Assembly: GCF_946481715.1 (NCBI RefSeq)
Contig: NZ_CAMLOV010000004.1
Coordinates: 1-64,000 of the forward strand
Source of the DNA: an uncultured Mucilaginibacter sp.
GTDB taxonomy: Bacteria; Bacteroidota; Bacteroidia; Sphingobacteriales; Sphingobacteriaceae
DNA: 64,000 nucleotides
Direction of reading: 5' to 3'
In this document: positions 41,891 through 49,139 of the stretch, in pieces
Layout of the letters: every line of letters begins with the position of its first letter
Numbering within the stretch: the first letter of the stretch is position 1
Program-made: the position numbers and the translations under genes
Notes under the pieces: generated by a model
The model's database searches: none
Told to the model about the DNA's origin: nothing
Seen by the model: the letters and a program-made list of their open reading frames with translations, nothing else

Positions 41891-44317
41891 TTATTTGCTA
41901 AGGGTTAAGGTTGTTTTAATGCGGGTTGATTTCTCGGTTGGCGATTGCAGGTAAAGCAGCTCTTTCAGCTTACCGTCTTTCCATGTTTGCAGCATATCAT
42001 CGTAAAAAAAGCTGCCGGGGTTGCCGCTTTGCCCGCCGGGCAGTATGCCAAAGCCTTTTACATTAGGGCCAAGCTGTACCACCATGCGCCATGAAGGGCC
42101 ATGCCCGTCGATAAGGGCGTTTACGGTTGAGCCAGTACCACCTGAAGCGAAATTACCAGAGCCAAAGCCCGGCAGGTTGGCCAGGTGGCGCACCTCAAAC
42201 TCCTTTACCTTGCCCCATTGCCAGTTGCCCGGTTTGCCATGTTTTTTTATCAGGGCATCTACTGCTAAATTAAAACTGCGGCTGAGTACGTCTGTAGCCG
42301 TTTCAGTCAGGGGCGTTTTTTTGTTATCGAACCAAACGGAGGTAGGCTCTTTCAGCAGTAACTCTTCTGTCCTATCCATTGATGGCCAATTGAGGGGCAT
42401 ATCCTTGTCAGAGAAGTTGTCATTCCACGTAGCCTGGTAAAAATGGTTCCACCAGCCGGTAAATATGGACGCGCCTTCGGAATTAGCATCGAAAAACTTA
42501 TCCCACTTCCTGAGGGTATTGAGGGCAGCCAGTTGATTTTCGTCCAGTTTGCTGGCATCCAAATATCTCAGCATCGCGGGTAAAATATCCTGGGCGCGGA
42601 TGCTGTAGGCATCGGTCTGCAATACGCGCATGCTGTCTGCCGTTGCTTTCTGCATAGCACCGAGGCGGTCGTTAATACGTTTTCCGCGTTCGTAACCTGC
42701 AAACTGCCAGTTAATGTAATACGGGTAACTTGGGTCGGTAGAACTTTGGTTGGCCGAGCTTACAAAGCCGCGCGGCGGGTTTTTAACGGTGGGGTTTTGC
42801 TCAAAGGGGATAAAGCCATGCCAATCGTTTGCCGGGTCGCTTCCATCCATCAAAAACTTGCCCTGTTCTTTGTACTTTAAAGGCAGCCGGCCATTTGGGG
42901 TGATGGCAATATCATTATCGGCCGAGGCAAATACAAAGTTCTGTGCCGGGGCGCTAAAGTACTTTAGTGCTTCGAGGTAGTCGGTGTAATTGCTGCCGCG
43001 ATTGAGCAGGTAAAAGGTTTTAAACTCGTTTGATTCTTCGTGCGCTATCCATTTAAGCGCATTGCCAACCGGGATGTTATCATGCCCTTTAGCCAGTCCG
43101 GCATTGTCATAAACCACGGGGCCAAAACGGGTATAACGTACGGTATCTGTAATATCGCGCTGGCCCTTTATATGGATGGTTTCTACGCGGTAAGTAACTT
43201 TGTTCCACTGGTTATTGTACCAGTACTCGTTACGGTTAGCATCTTTAAACTTAATTTGGTACCAATCTAAAATATCAGCATCCACATTGGTTACGCCCCA
43301 GCTTATTTTTTTGTTGTAGCCGATGACGATGCAAGGCGCACCCGGCAGCGAAACCCCATAAACATTTACGCCGCGGGCGGATAATTGCATCTCGTACCAT
43401 ATAGATGGAAATGTAAGGTCGAGGTGCGGATCGTTGGCTAAAATAGGGTAGCCTGATGCTGTTTTGCTGCCACTGATGGCCCAATTATTACTGCCTATGC
43501 CTTCTACCCTTTCCTTTATTTTCATGCCCGTGAGCGTCTGTGTTTTAAAGGCTGCAGGCGGTGCAGGTATGGGCAGTGGTTTAAAATCCCATTTGGTGCC
43601 TACCGGGATGATGGGGCTTTCGTGCATTGGATAATCGGGGAACAGATCATTAGTTACTTTTGCGCCAAATTTGTTCAGCACGTTGGTCATGGCCAATTCG
43701 TTGGTGCCGCCGGCAAGTGTTTCAGACATTAATTTTAAAAGGAACGCACAGTTAATGGGCTTCCATTCCTCCGGCGCGTAATCCAGCAGCTTGTACTCTA
43801 TCGGGTAATCGCGTTTACTAAGCCCCTTCACGTACCCGTTGACGCCGTCGGTATAAGCGTTTATAACTATCTTCATCACCGGGTCCTTCATCATACCCTT
43901 CAACGTATTTTCGGCGCCATACACCATGCCCATGCGGCGATGATAGCGGTCAACATCCAGGGCTTTTGCGCCAACTACTTCTGCCAGCCTGCCCGATGCA
44001 CTGCGGGTTTGTATATCCATTTGCCAAAGGCGGTCGCGGGCGGTGATATAGCCTTGTGCGTAGTACAAGTCGTGGTCGTTTTCGGCAAAAATGTGGGGGA
44101 TGCGGTTCTCGTCGTATTTTACGGTCACCTTTCCCTGTAGCCCGGTTAATTTTAGTTCCTCAGTTGCGTCTATATTTTTGCTTTCGGCGTTTTGCCAAAA
44201 ACCTGTAGCCGGGTTAAGGAACTTACCCATAGGCGGTATATCGCCAAATTTTGTTTGCAGTGCCCAAATAAGTGCTGCGGTAATTGCTATGGAAAAGATT
44301 GCCTTAAATATATTCAT
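41891..44317 (-). CDS. Penicillin acylase-family Ntn-hydrolase
   Basis: 808 residues, N-terminal signal anchor (about 5-20). Penicillin G acylase-type precursor: alpha-subunit region 1-275, then the autocatalytic Ser276 in GIGSNNWAISGSKTASG, which starts the beta subunit after cleavage, followed by NDPHLDL and WGVTNVDADILDW blocks. The propeptide would be removed to expose Ser276 as nucleophile. The family cuts amide bonds of acylated amines, from beta-lactams to N-acyl homoserine lactones. The substrate here is not determinable. The small membrane gene follows. Confidence 0.9.
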   Translation of the reverse strand: MNIFKAIFSIAITAALIWALQTKFGDIPPMGKFLNPATGFWQNAESKNIDATEELKLTGLQGKVTVKYDENRIPHIFAENDHDLYYAQGYITARDRLWQMDIQTRSASGRLAEVVGAKALDVDRYHRRMGMVYGAENTLKGMMKDPVMKIVINAYTDGVNGYVKGLSKRDYPIEYKLLDYAPEEWKPINCAFLLKLMSETLAGGTNELAMTNVLNKFGAKVTNDLFPDYPMHESPIIPVGTKWDFKPLPIPAPPAAFKTQTLTGMKIKERVEGIGSNNWAISGSKTASGYPILANDPHLDLTFPSIWYEMQLSARGVNVYGVSLPGAPCIVIGYNKKISWGVTNVDADILDWYQIKFKDANRNEYWYNNQWNKVTYRVETIHIKGQRDITDTVRYTRFGPVVYDNAGLAKGHDNIPVGNALKWIAHEESNEFKTFYLLNRGSNYTDYLEALKYFSAPAQNFVFASADNDIAITPNGRLPLKYKEQGKFLMDGSDPANDWHGFIPFEQNPTVKNPPRGFVSSANQSSTDPSYPYYINWQFAGYERGKRINDRLGAMQKATADSMRVLQTDAYSIRAQDILPAMLRYLDASKLDENQLAALNTLRKWDKFFDANSEGASIFTGWWNHFYQATWNDNFSDKDMPLNWPSMDRTEELLLKEPTSVWFDNKKTPLTETATDVLSRSFNLAVDALIKKHGKPGNWQWGKVKEFEVRHLANLPGFGSGNFASGGTGSTVNALIDGHGPSWRMVVQLGPNVKGFGILPGGQSGNPGSFFYDDMLQTWKDGKLKELLYLQSPTEKSTRIKTTLTLSK

Positions 44318-44359
44318 TGAGGTGGGAATGGGTAAGCAAGATAGGTAAATGCGGGCGAT

Positions 44360-44947
44360 TTAAAAAGTCAGCGTGTCTGCATATTTTGGCTTCCTCTTTT
44401 TATAATGCCGCTTAGCCTTCTTAGGCTTCGCTGCTTTGTTTTGCGCGCGATGCGTTTTGGCATCCTTGCGGAAATTCCAGGGCGGCGTTGGGTTCCCGTC
44501 CTGCCATAAGCCGAGGCGGTTTTGGCGGGCTTTTAGCTCCAATTCTGCCAGTTGCATGCTTTTAGAGTAGGCGCGGTATTGCCAGGCGTAACCATTTTTC
44601 ACAAGGTCGTAATTTACGTTGGTACCGTCGGTCAGTTCTACCTGCCCTACCGTGCGCCCATACCTGTCTTGCGTGGTGCCTATAAGCTTTACCTGTTTAC
44701 CAAAGCACAGGTTTGAGGTGTATTGCTTTGCCGCCTGCCCAAAAGCCTGGCTTTTCTCGGGGCAATCTACTTCTGCAAGGCGCACAGTGGTAGTTTTATT
44801 ATCGGGCGAAAGCAGCACCATGGTATCGCCGTCTTTTACGCCGACAACTTTATAGGTGTAATCTGTATTAGTACTTTTTTCTTCGTTATTACAAGCAGAA
44901 AATAGAGCAAAGAGGAAAAGACAAAAGAATAAATACTTTTTGAGCAT
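44360..44947 (-). CDS. Thermonuclease-family lipoprotein with basic tail
   Basis: 195 residues from the ATG at 44947, giving a lipobox LFSAC (Cys19). SNase core: DGDT (D41), VRLAEVDCPE (R56, D61, E64) and DRYGRTVG (R98), the catalytic Arg/Asp/Glu set of staphylococcal nuclease. A Lys/Arg-rich C-terminal tail (KPKKAKRHYKKRKPK) would bind DNA. It degrades nucleic acids at the cell surface or periplasm. Neighbours give no clue to its role. Confidence 0.88.
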   Translation of the reverse strand: MLKKYLFFCLFLFALFSACNNEEKSTNTDYTYKVVGVKDGDTMVLLSPDNKTTTVRLAEVDCPEKSQAFGQAAKQYTSNLCFGKQVKLIGTTQDRYGRTVGQVELTDGTNVNYDLVKNGYAWQYRAYSKSMQLAELELKARQNRLGLWQDGNPTPPWNFRKDAKTHRAQNKAAKPKKAKRHYKKRKPKYADTLTF

Positions 44948-44985
44948 AGGGCTAAACATCGTAAAAATTATGCATGGTTTTTTAT

Positions 44986-45112
44986 TTTAACCACAGAGGA
45001 CGCAGAGAAAAACGCAGAGTTTCGCAGAACCTTTATCGGCCAGAGAATTTGAATGGCTCTGTGAAACTCTGCGCTCACAATCCTGCAAATCTCTGTGCAC
45101 TCTGCGGTTAAA
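44986..45112. repeat. CACAGAG-type inverted repeat element
   Basis: 127-bp noncoding element. Ends TTTAACCACAGAGGACGC and GCACTCTGCGGTTAAA form imperfect inverted repeats, with internal GAAACTCTGCG copies. It lies between the thermonuclease and VOC genes. Confidence 0.65.
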
Positions 45113-45161
45113 TCACCAATAAGCATTAGTGAAATTCGCGTCATTCGAAATTCATGTTCAT

Positions 45162-45515
45162 TTATTTGCCATGCAAACTCATCGCATTGCCATCAGGGTC
45201 TATCACGGTAGCAAAGCGGCCCCAGGGCATTTTTTGGGCGGGCTGAACCACTATGCCGCGGGCGGTCATCTCTTCAATGTCTTTATCCAGGTCCTCGCAT
45301 TTGATCACCAACCCACGGATGCTGCCGGGTTGCATTTGCGGGAACCAGTTCACCAGTGTAATAGTAGTTTCGGACCCGGGAATACCCAGTTGGATCCAGT
45401 TGGCTCCGCCTTCGTAAGGTGCTTCTACTATCAGGATGAAACCCATTTTTAAATAAAACTCCTTGGCTGCCTGCTGGTTAGTTACGGGGATAGAGATGAT
45501 CTCGATGCCTTTCAT
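45162..45515 (-). CDS. VOC (glyoxalase-like) family protein
   Basis: 117 residues, one VOC domain (two beta-alpha-beta-beta-beta units). The last block ATVIDPDGNAMSLHGK is the family's usual end, and the first strands read EIISIPVTNQQAAKEFYLKMGF. VOC proteins include isomerases, dioxygenases and resistance proteins; the metal ligands are not clear enough for a specific reaction. It is 97 bp from the divergent ferredoxin gene. Confidence 0.85.
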   Translation of the reverse strand: MKGIEIISIPVTNQQAAKEFYLKMGFILIVEAPYEGGANWIQLGIPGSETTITLVNWFPQMQPGSIRGLVIKCEDLDKDIEEMTARGIVVQPAQKMPWGRFATVIDPDGNAMSLHGK

Positions 45516-45611
45516 AGTGATATCAATTTGTGCTTATAGCATCATAAAAGTATAAATAAAAAATAAACGCGTTATTTGTGTGTTGAATTATTTGGAACAA
45601 AAAAGAGCAAA

Positions 45612-45860
45612 ATGAGCAAGTTTACCGTACCTGATAAGGTTTTATTTGTATGTACCGGCAGCAAATGCGCAAAACGGGGCGGAAAAGACATGTATAAGCT
45701 TGCTCATAAGTTTGCCAAACACGCTAAAGATGATATTGAAGTATTTAGGATAGAATGTACAGACCGATGCGATTACGCACCGGTTTGTACCCTATCGCCG
45801 GGAAATACGTGGTTAAAAGAGTATTCGCCTAAAGAGGTTTTAAAATTGCTGGGAGATTGA
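45612..45860 (+). CDS. Thioredoxin-like [2Fe-2S] ferredoxin
   Basis: 82 residues from the ATG at 45612 (an upstream GTG/ATG frame adds a poor leader). Cys14 and Cys19 (CTGSKC) and Cys49 and Cys53 (CTDRC) match the C-x4-C and C-x3-C ligand pattern of thioredoxin-like ferredoxins; Cys59 is an extra. It carries electrons in the cytoplasm. A short stand-alone gene with no obvious partner. Confidence 0.82.
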   Translation: MSKFTVPDKVLFVCTGSKCAKRGGKDMYKLAHKFAKHAKDDIEVFRIECTDRCDYAPVCTLSPGNTWLKEYSPKEVLKLLGD

Positions 45861-45917
45861 GGAAGCCTCATCCCAACCCTTCTCCAAAGGAGAAAGGCTA
45901 AAATAAGCTTTACCAAC

Positions 45918-45944
45918 AAAGCCCTCTCCAATGGAAAGGGCTTT
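45918..45944. terminator. Bidirectional terminator between ferredoxin and ferritin genes
   Basis: AAAGCCCT/AGGGCTTT, 8-bp stem with an 11-nt loop, U-rich after the plus-strand arm. It lies between convergent genes and can serve both. A second hairpin (CCTTCTCC/GGAGAAAGG) precedes it. Confidence 0.6.
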
Positions 45945-45970
45945 TGCAATATTATGGGATAAGCTGATAC

Positions 45971-46501
45971 CTACGCTTCGTTATCGTATTTTATACCGCC
46001 AACGTGCTTATCTATCTGCCACCTGCCGGTGCCTTCTTCGCCAATAACTTCAAACAGTTCCAGCGCACGGCGTGCTTTGTATTCTTCTTCACGCTGCTCT
46101 TTCAAAAACCAGTTCAGGAATTCGTTGGTTACAAAATCCTGCTCTTTTAAGCAACGGGCGTAAATGTTTTTGATGGATTGGGTAACGCTGATCTCCTGGT
46201 CTAACGCTTCTTCAAACACTTCGCGGAAGGAGTTATATTCCTGCTTAATGCCGGTAACGTCGGGCGATATTGCGTTGCCGCCCATATCCAGGATGTATTT
46301 GTAGAATTTTAACTGATGTTGCCTCTCTTCTTCGGCTTGTTTAAAAAAGTACTCCGAAGAATAGTCGTAACCATTACGGTTACACCATGATGCCATGGCC
46401 AAATATACCGAAGACGAGTACGCTTCCTTTTTTACCTGCTGATTTAAAAGCGACTCTACTTCTGCAGAGATCAGGCTTTTGATACGGATAAGATCTTTCA
46501 T
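45971..46501 (-). CDS. Ferritin (FtnA-like iron storage)
   Basis: 176 residues from the ATG at 46499-46501, giving the usual ferritin length. Four-helix bundle with ferroxidase ligands: E26-like KEAYSSSVYL, E50, and E59xxH62 (EEERQH), plus the later ExxxLDQE. The frame upstream adds seven residues (MLINHQN) that are not expected. It stores iron as a 24-mer cage. It is convergent with the ferredoxin gene, so the two are not cotranscribed. Confidence 0.92.
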   Translation of the reverse strand: MKDLIRIKSLISAEVESLLNQQVKKEAYSSSVYLAMASWCNRNGYDYSSEYFFKQAEEERQHQLKFYKYILDMGGNAISPDVTGIKQEYNSFREVFEEALDQEISVTQSIKNIYARCLKEQDFVTNEFLNWFLKEQREEEYKARRALELFEVIGEEGTGRWQIDKHVGGIKYDNEA

Positions 46502-46625
46502 GTTCTGATGGTTTATGAGCAAATAACCAAAGGCAACAAACGTGCCGATTTATTAGCTACACAATAATACCGCTATAAATGAGCAAGTAAAGAAAATAAA
46601 AGCAATATGAATTCAGTCTAAATTA

Positions 46626-46994
46626 CTAAAACGGAAGGCGGTACAGGGTATCCTGTATGATGTGGTTAAGCTGGAACATTACAAAAGTGCCTTCCAGTAT
46701 CTCTTTAAGGGCGATGATTTGCAACAGGTTGAGCACATAAGTATGGTCGCAGGCGCAAATGAAGATGATCTCTACATCCGGAGATCTGCCGCTGTTGAGC
46801 AGTCGGTCCTCAATATCTACATGGTAAACGGCTTTCTTTAACTTTAGCAGGCACCGGTAATCAAATTTGGCAACTTTTCCAGCAAAATCTACATACCAGC
46901 AACGCTCTTCATCGCACTGGTAAATAGCGCCCTGTTTGGTGCTAAATACGTCAGTCCAGGTAGAAAGCTCTTGCGTTTGAGTAGTATTAACCAT
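46626..46994 (-). CDS. Hypothetical protein, possibly DUF6686-like
   Basis: 122 residues, soluble, no signal peptide. A CDEERCWYVDF block (CxxxxC) and an ACDHTYVLNLLQIIALKEILEG block suggest a small conserved fold. It is divergently placed from pgmB with a 98-bp gap. The family guess is weak; I would keep it as hypothetical. Confidence 0.6.
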   Translation of the reverse strand: MVNTTQTQELSTWTDVFSTKQGAIYQCDEERCWYVDFAGKVAKFDYRCLLKLKKAVYHVDIEDRLLNSGRSPDVEIIFICACDHTYVLNLLQIIALKEILEGTFVMFQLNHIIQDTLYRLPF

Positions 46995-47092
46995 GTTTAC
47001 AATGCAAATGTTGGCATTATTTATAATTAATCCAAATAATGTTGATAATTATTTATAATGATTATTAACAAGCGGCTGTTTAACTTAGCGGC

Positions 47093-47746
47093 ATGAGCAA
47101 GATAAAAGCCTGCATATTCGACCTCGACGGCGTTATTGTTGATACCGCCGTTTATCATTATAAAGCCTGGAAACGCCTTGCAAACGAAATGGGCTTCGAT
47201 TTTACCGAGCATCAGAACGAGCAATTAAAGGGTGTAAGCCGTATGGCTTCACTGGACCTGGTATTGGGCTGGGGGCTGGTTACCGGTGCAACCGAAGTTG
47301 AAAAAGAGGAAATGGCCAACCGCAAAAACCTTTGGTATACCGATATGATCAACCTAATGACTCCGGATGAGATATTGAGCGGCGCACGCGAATTTGTACA
47401 GAGCTGCCGCGATGCCGGGATAAAAACAGCTATTGGCTCGGCAAGTAAAAACACTCCTATCATACTTGCCAAGTTGCAGCTTACGCCATTGTTTGATGTT
47501 GTGGTAGACGGCAATAGCGTTACCAAAGCCAAGCCCGACCCGGAAGTTTTTTTAAAAGGTGCGGAAGCATTAGGCGTATCCCCTGCCGACTGTGTAGTGT
47601 TTGAAGATGCCGTTGCCGGTATAGAAGCAGCACTCAATGGCGGCATGAAGGCTGTAGGCATTGGCTCAGCGGAAATGCTTACCGAAGCGGATTTGGTAGT
47701 AAGCGGACTGGATAAGTTTAGTTTGGAGATGCTGGAAGAATTGTAA
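47093..47746 (+). CDS. pgmB: Beta-phosphoglucomutase
   Basis: 217 residues, HAD-superfamily, subfamily I. Motif 1 is FDLDGVIVDTA (D10 nucleophile, D12 acid/base). The cap carries HYKAWKRLANEMGF and NEQLKGVSRMASLDLVLG, diagnostic of beta-phosphoglucomutase. Motif 2 (GSASKNT), motif 3 (KAKPDPEVFL) and motif 4 (VVFEDAVAGIEAA) complete the set. It converts beta-glucose-1-phosphate to glucose-6-phosphate, usually in maltose or trehalose use; none of the partner genes is in this window. Confidence 0.93.
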   Translation: MSKIKACIFDLDGVIVDTAVYHYKAWKRLANEMGFDFTEHQNEQLKGVSRMASLDLVLGWGLVTGATEVEKEEMANRKNLWYTDMINLMTPDEILSGAREFVQSCRDAGIKTAIGSASKNTPIILAKLQLTPLFDVVVDGNSVTKAKPDPEVFLKGAEALGVSPADCVVFEDAVAGIEAALNGGMKAVGIGSAEMLTEADLVVSGLDKFSLEMLEEL

Positions 47747-47788
47747 GTGTTGAAAGGTTGGAAGGTTTTAAAGTTGGAAAGTTGTAGG

Positions 47789-48511
47789 ATGAAAAGATTT
47801 GTACTTTTTGCTTTTTATTTGGTTACTTCGGCGAGCCTTTTCGCTCAAAAGCCGGAGCCAAAGATCACCATTACGCCGCTTACAAAAAATTATTACGTGT
47901 GCACCTCGTATGGTTTACCTGATAAAGATGCTGAACTCTTTCCGTCGAATAGTTTGTTTGTGGTAACTGATGCGGGAATTGTTCTGATAGATACCCCCTG
48001 GGGCGAAGACCAAACACAGCAACTGATTGATACCCTTTACAAAACCTACCATAAAAAGATAGTGCTTTGCATTGCCACTCATTTTCATGATGACCGGGTT
48101 ATCGGTTTCGACGTCCTGAAAAAACAAGGTACCAAAACGTACTCCAGTGCCCTAACCTACAAACTTGCCAAGGCAGAACATAATAAACTCCCGGAATTTA
48201 CATTTACCCGCGATACCACTTTTACCGTAGGCGGCGTAACCCTTAAAACCTATTATCCCGGCGAAGGACATACAAAGGATAACATCGTAGTTTGGTTCGC
48301 TAACGATTTGGTGCTGCATGGAGGCTGCTTTGTTAAGAGCCTCGAAACCGATAGTAAAGGCTTTGTTGGCGATGCAAATTTAAAACAATGGGCGGCCAGT
48401 GTAGAAAACGTTATTAAATACTACGGCCATGCAAAATACATCATCCCCGGCCACCAAAGCTGGGCCGGCGGTGTAGAACAGTTGAGCCATACGATGGATT
48501 TGGTGAAGTAG
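47789..48511 (+). CDS. Subclass B1 metallo-beta-lactamase
   Basis: 240 residues from the ATG at 47789, which begins a signal peptide (MKRFVLFAFYLVTSASLFAQ); the earlier frame start lies in repeat-like DNA. All six B1 zinc ligands are present: H98, H100, D102 (THFHDDR), H161 (GEGHTKD), C180 (HGGC) and H222 (PGHQSW). It is exported to the periplasm and would hydrolyse carbapenems and other beta-lactams. It follows pgmB by 42 bp. Residues around the active site differ in part from named enzymes, so kinetics cannot be predicted. Nothing marks it as mobile. Confidence 0.92.
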   Translation: MKRFVLFAFYLVTSASLFAQKPEPKITITPLTKNYYVCTSYGLPDKDAELFPSNSLFVVTDAGIVLIDTPWGEDQTQQLIDTLYKTYHKKIVLCIATHFHDDRVIGFDVLKKQGTKTYSSALTYKLAKAEHNKLPEFTFTRDTTFTVGGVTLKTYYPGEGHTKDNIVVWFANDLVLHGGCFVKSLETDSKGFVGDANLKQWAASVENVIKYYGHAKYIIPGHQSWAGGVEQLSHTMDLVK

Positions 48512-48516
48512 TCAGA

Positions 48517-48629
48517 ATCAGAATTTACAGAATTTTAGAATGAACAGAATTTGCAGACGTATTAACTATTAACTGGTGCTTAGGCACTGCAATAACTTCT
48601 GAAAATCATTTAATTCTGCAAATTCTGAT
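48517..48629. repeat. AATTCTG-type inverted repeat element
   Basis: 113-bp element with ends ATCAGAATTTACAGAATT and AATTCTGCAAATTCTGAT, inverted with one mismatch. It lies between the convergent metallo-beta-lactamase and small lipoprotein genes. Confidence 0.65.
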
Positions 48630-48634
48630 CCTTA

Positions 48635-49012
48635 CTATTTTTTCTTATCTGCAGCTACCTTCTCCTGCTGGCGGGTTATCTCTTGCACGGCTTCTGCTAA
48701 CAATTGTTTGGCATCCGCATTTAGCTTGGTTGTGCCATAGCCACCGTCGTAGCCGTAAACTATCTTGCCTTTTTTGCTTTCTGCCTCAATCTTTTTGCCG
48801 TTGCGTTCAAATTTCACATAGCCGCCTTCGGAGATATAATCTATCCCGGTTTTGTCTTTACTAAAAACTACCTTGCCCGAATATTCTATCCGTTTGGTAT
48901 CGCCGTTTTCCGATTCAACAATGGTTGTGCTGCGCCCGTGGCGGCAGGATGTGGTTATAGCCGCCAGTGCTATGCCAAGCACTGCTAACTGCATTTTTTT
49001 ATAAATATTCAT
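48635..49012 (-). CDS. Small hypothetical lipoprotein
   Basis: 125 residues. Lipoprotein signal (LAAITTSC, Cys23). The mature part is beta-rich (KRIEYSGKVVFSKDKTGIDYI, YVKFERNGKKI) with a basic Lys-rich C-terminus, a pattern of sequential beta strands. Family not recognised. It lies 128 bp upstream of the stop of the FtsX gene, in the same direction, so it is the gene downstream of it. Confidence 0.7.
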   Translation of the reverse strand: MNIYKKMQLAVLGIALAAITTSCRHGRSTTIVESENGDTKRIEYSGKVVFSKDKTGIDYISEGGYVKFERNGKKIEAESKKGKIVYGYDGGYGTTKLNADAKQLLAEAVQEITRQQEKVAADKKK

Positions 49013-49139
49013 TTTGCTTTATTTTAATTACAAAACAAAAATAAACATTACATGGTATTATGCAATACATAGTACTATTTAAATTGCCTGTTTTATTGCA
49101 AATAACTCATAATCAAATATATAATTTAATATTTATTTC

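Noticed and set aside
41891..44317. Quorum-quenching acylase for N-acyl homoserine lactones
   Set aside because: The family covers many substrates and the sequence alone does not support this choice.
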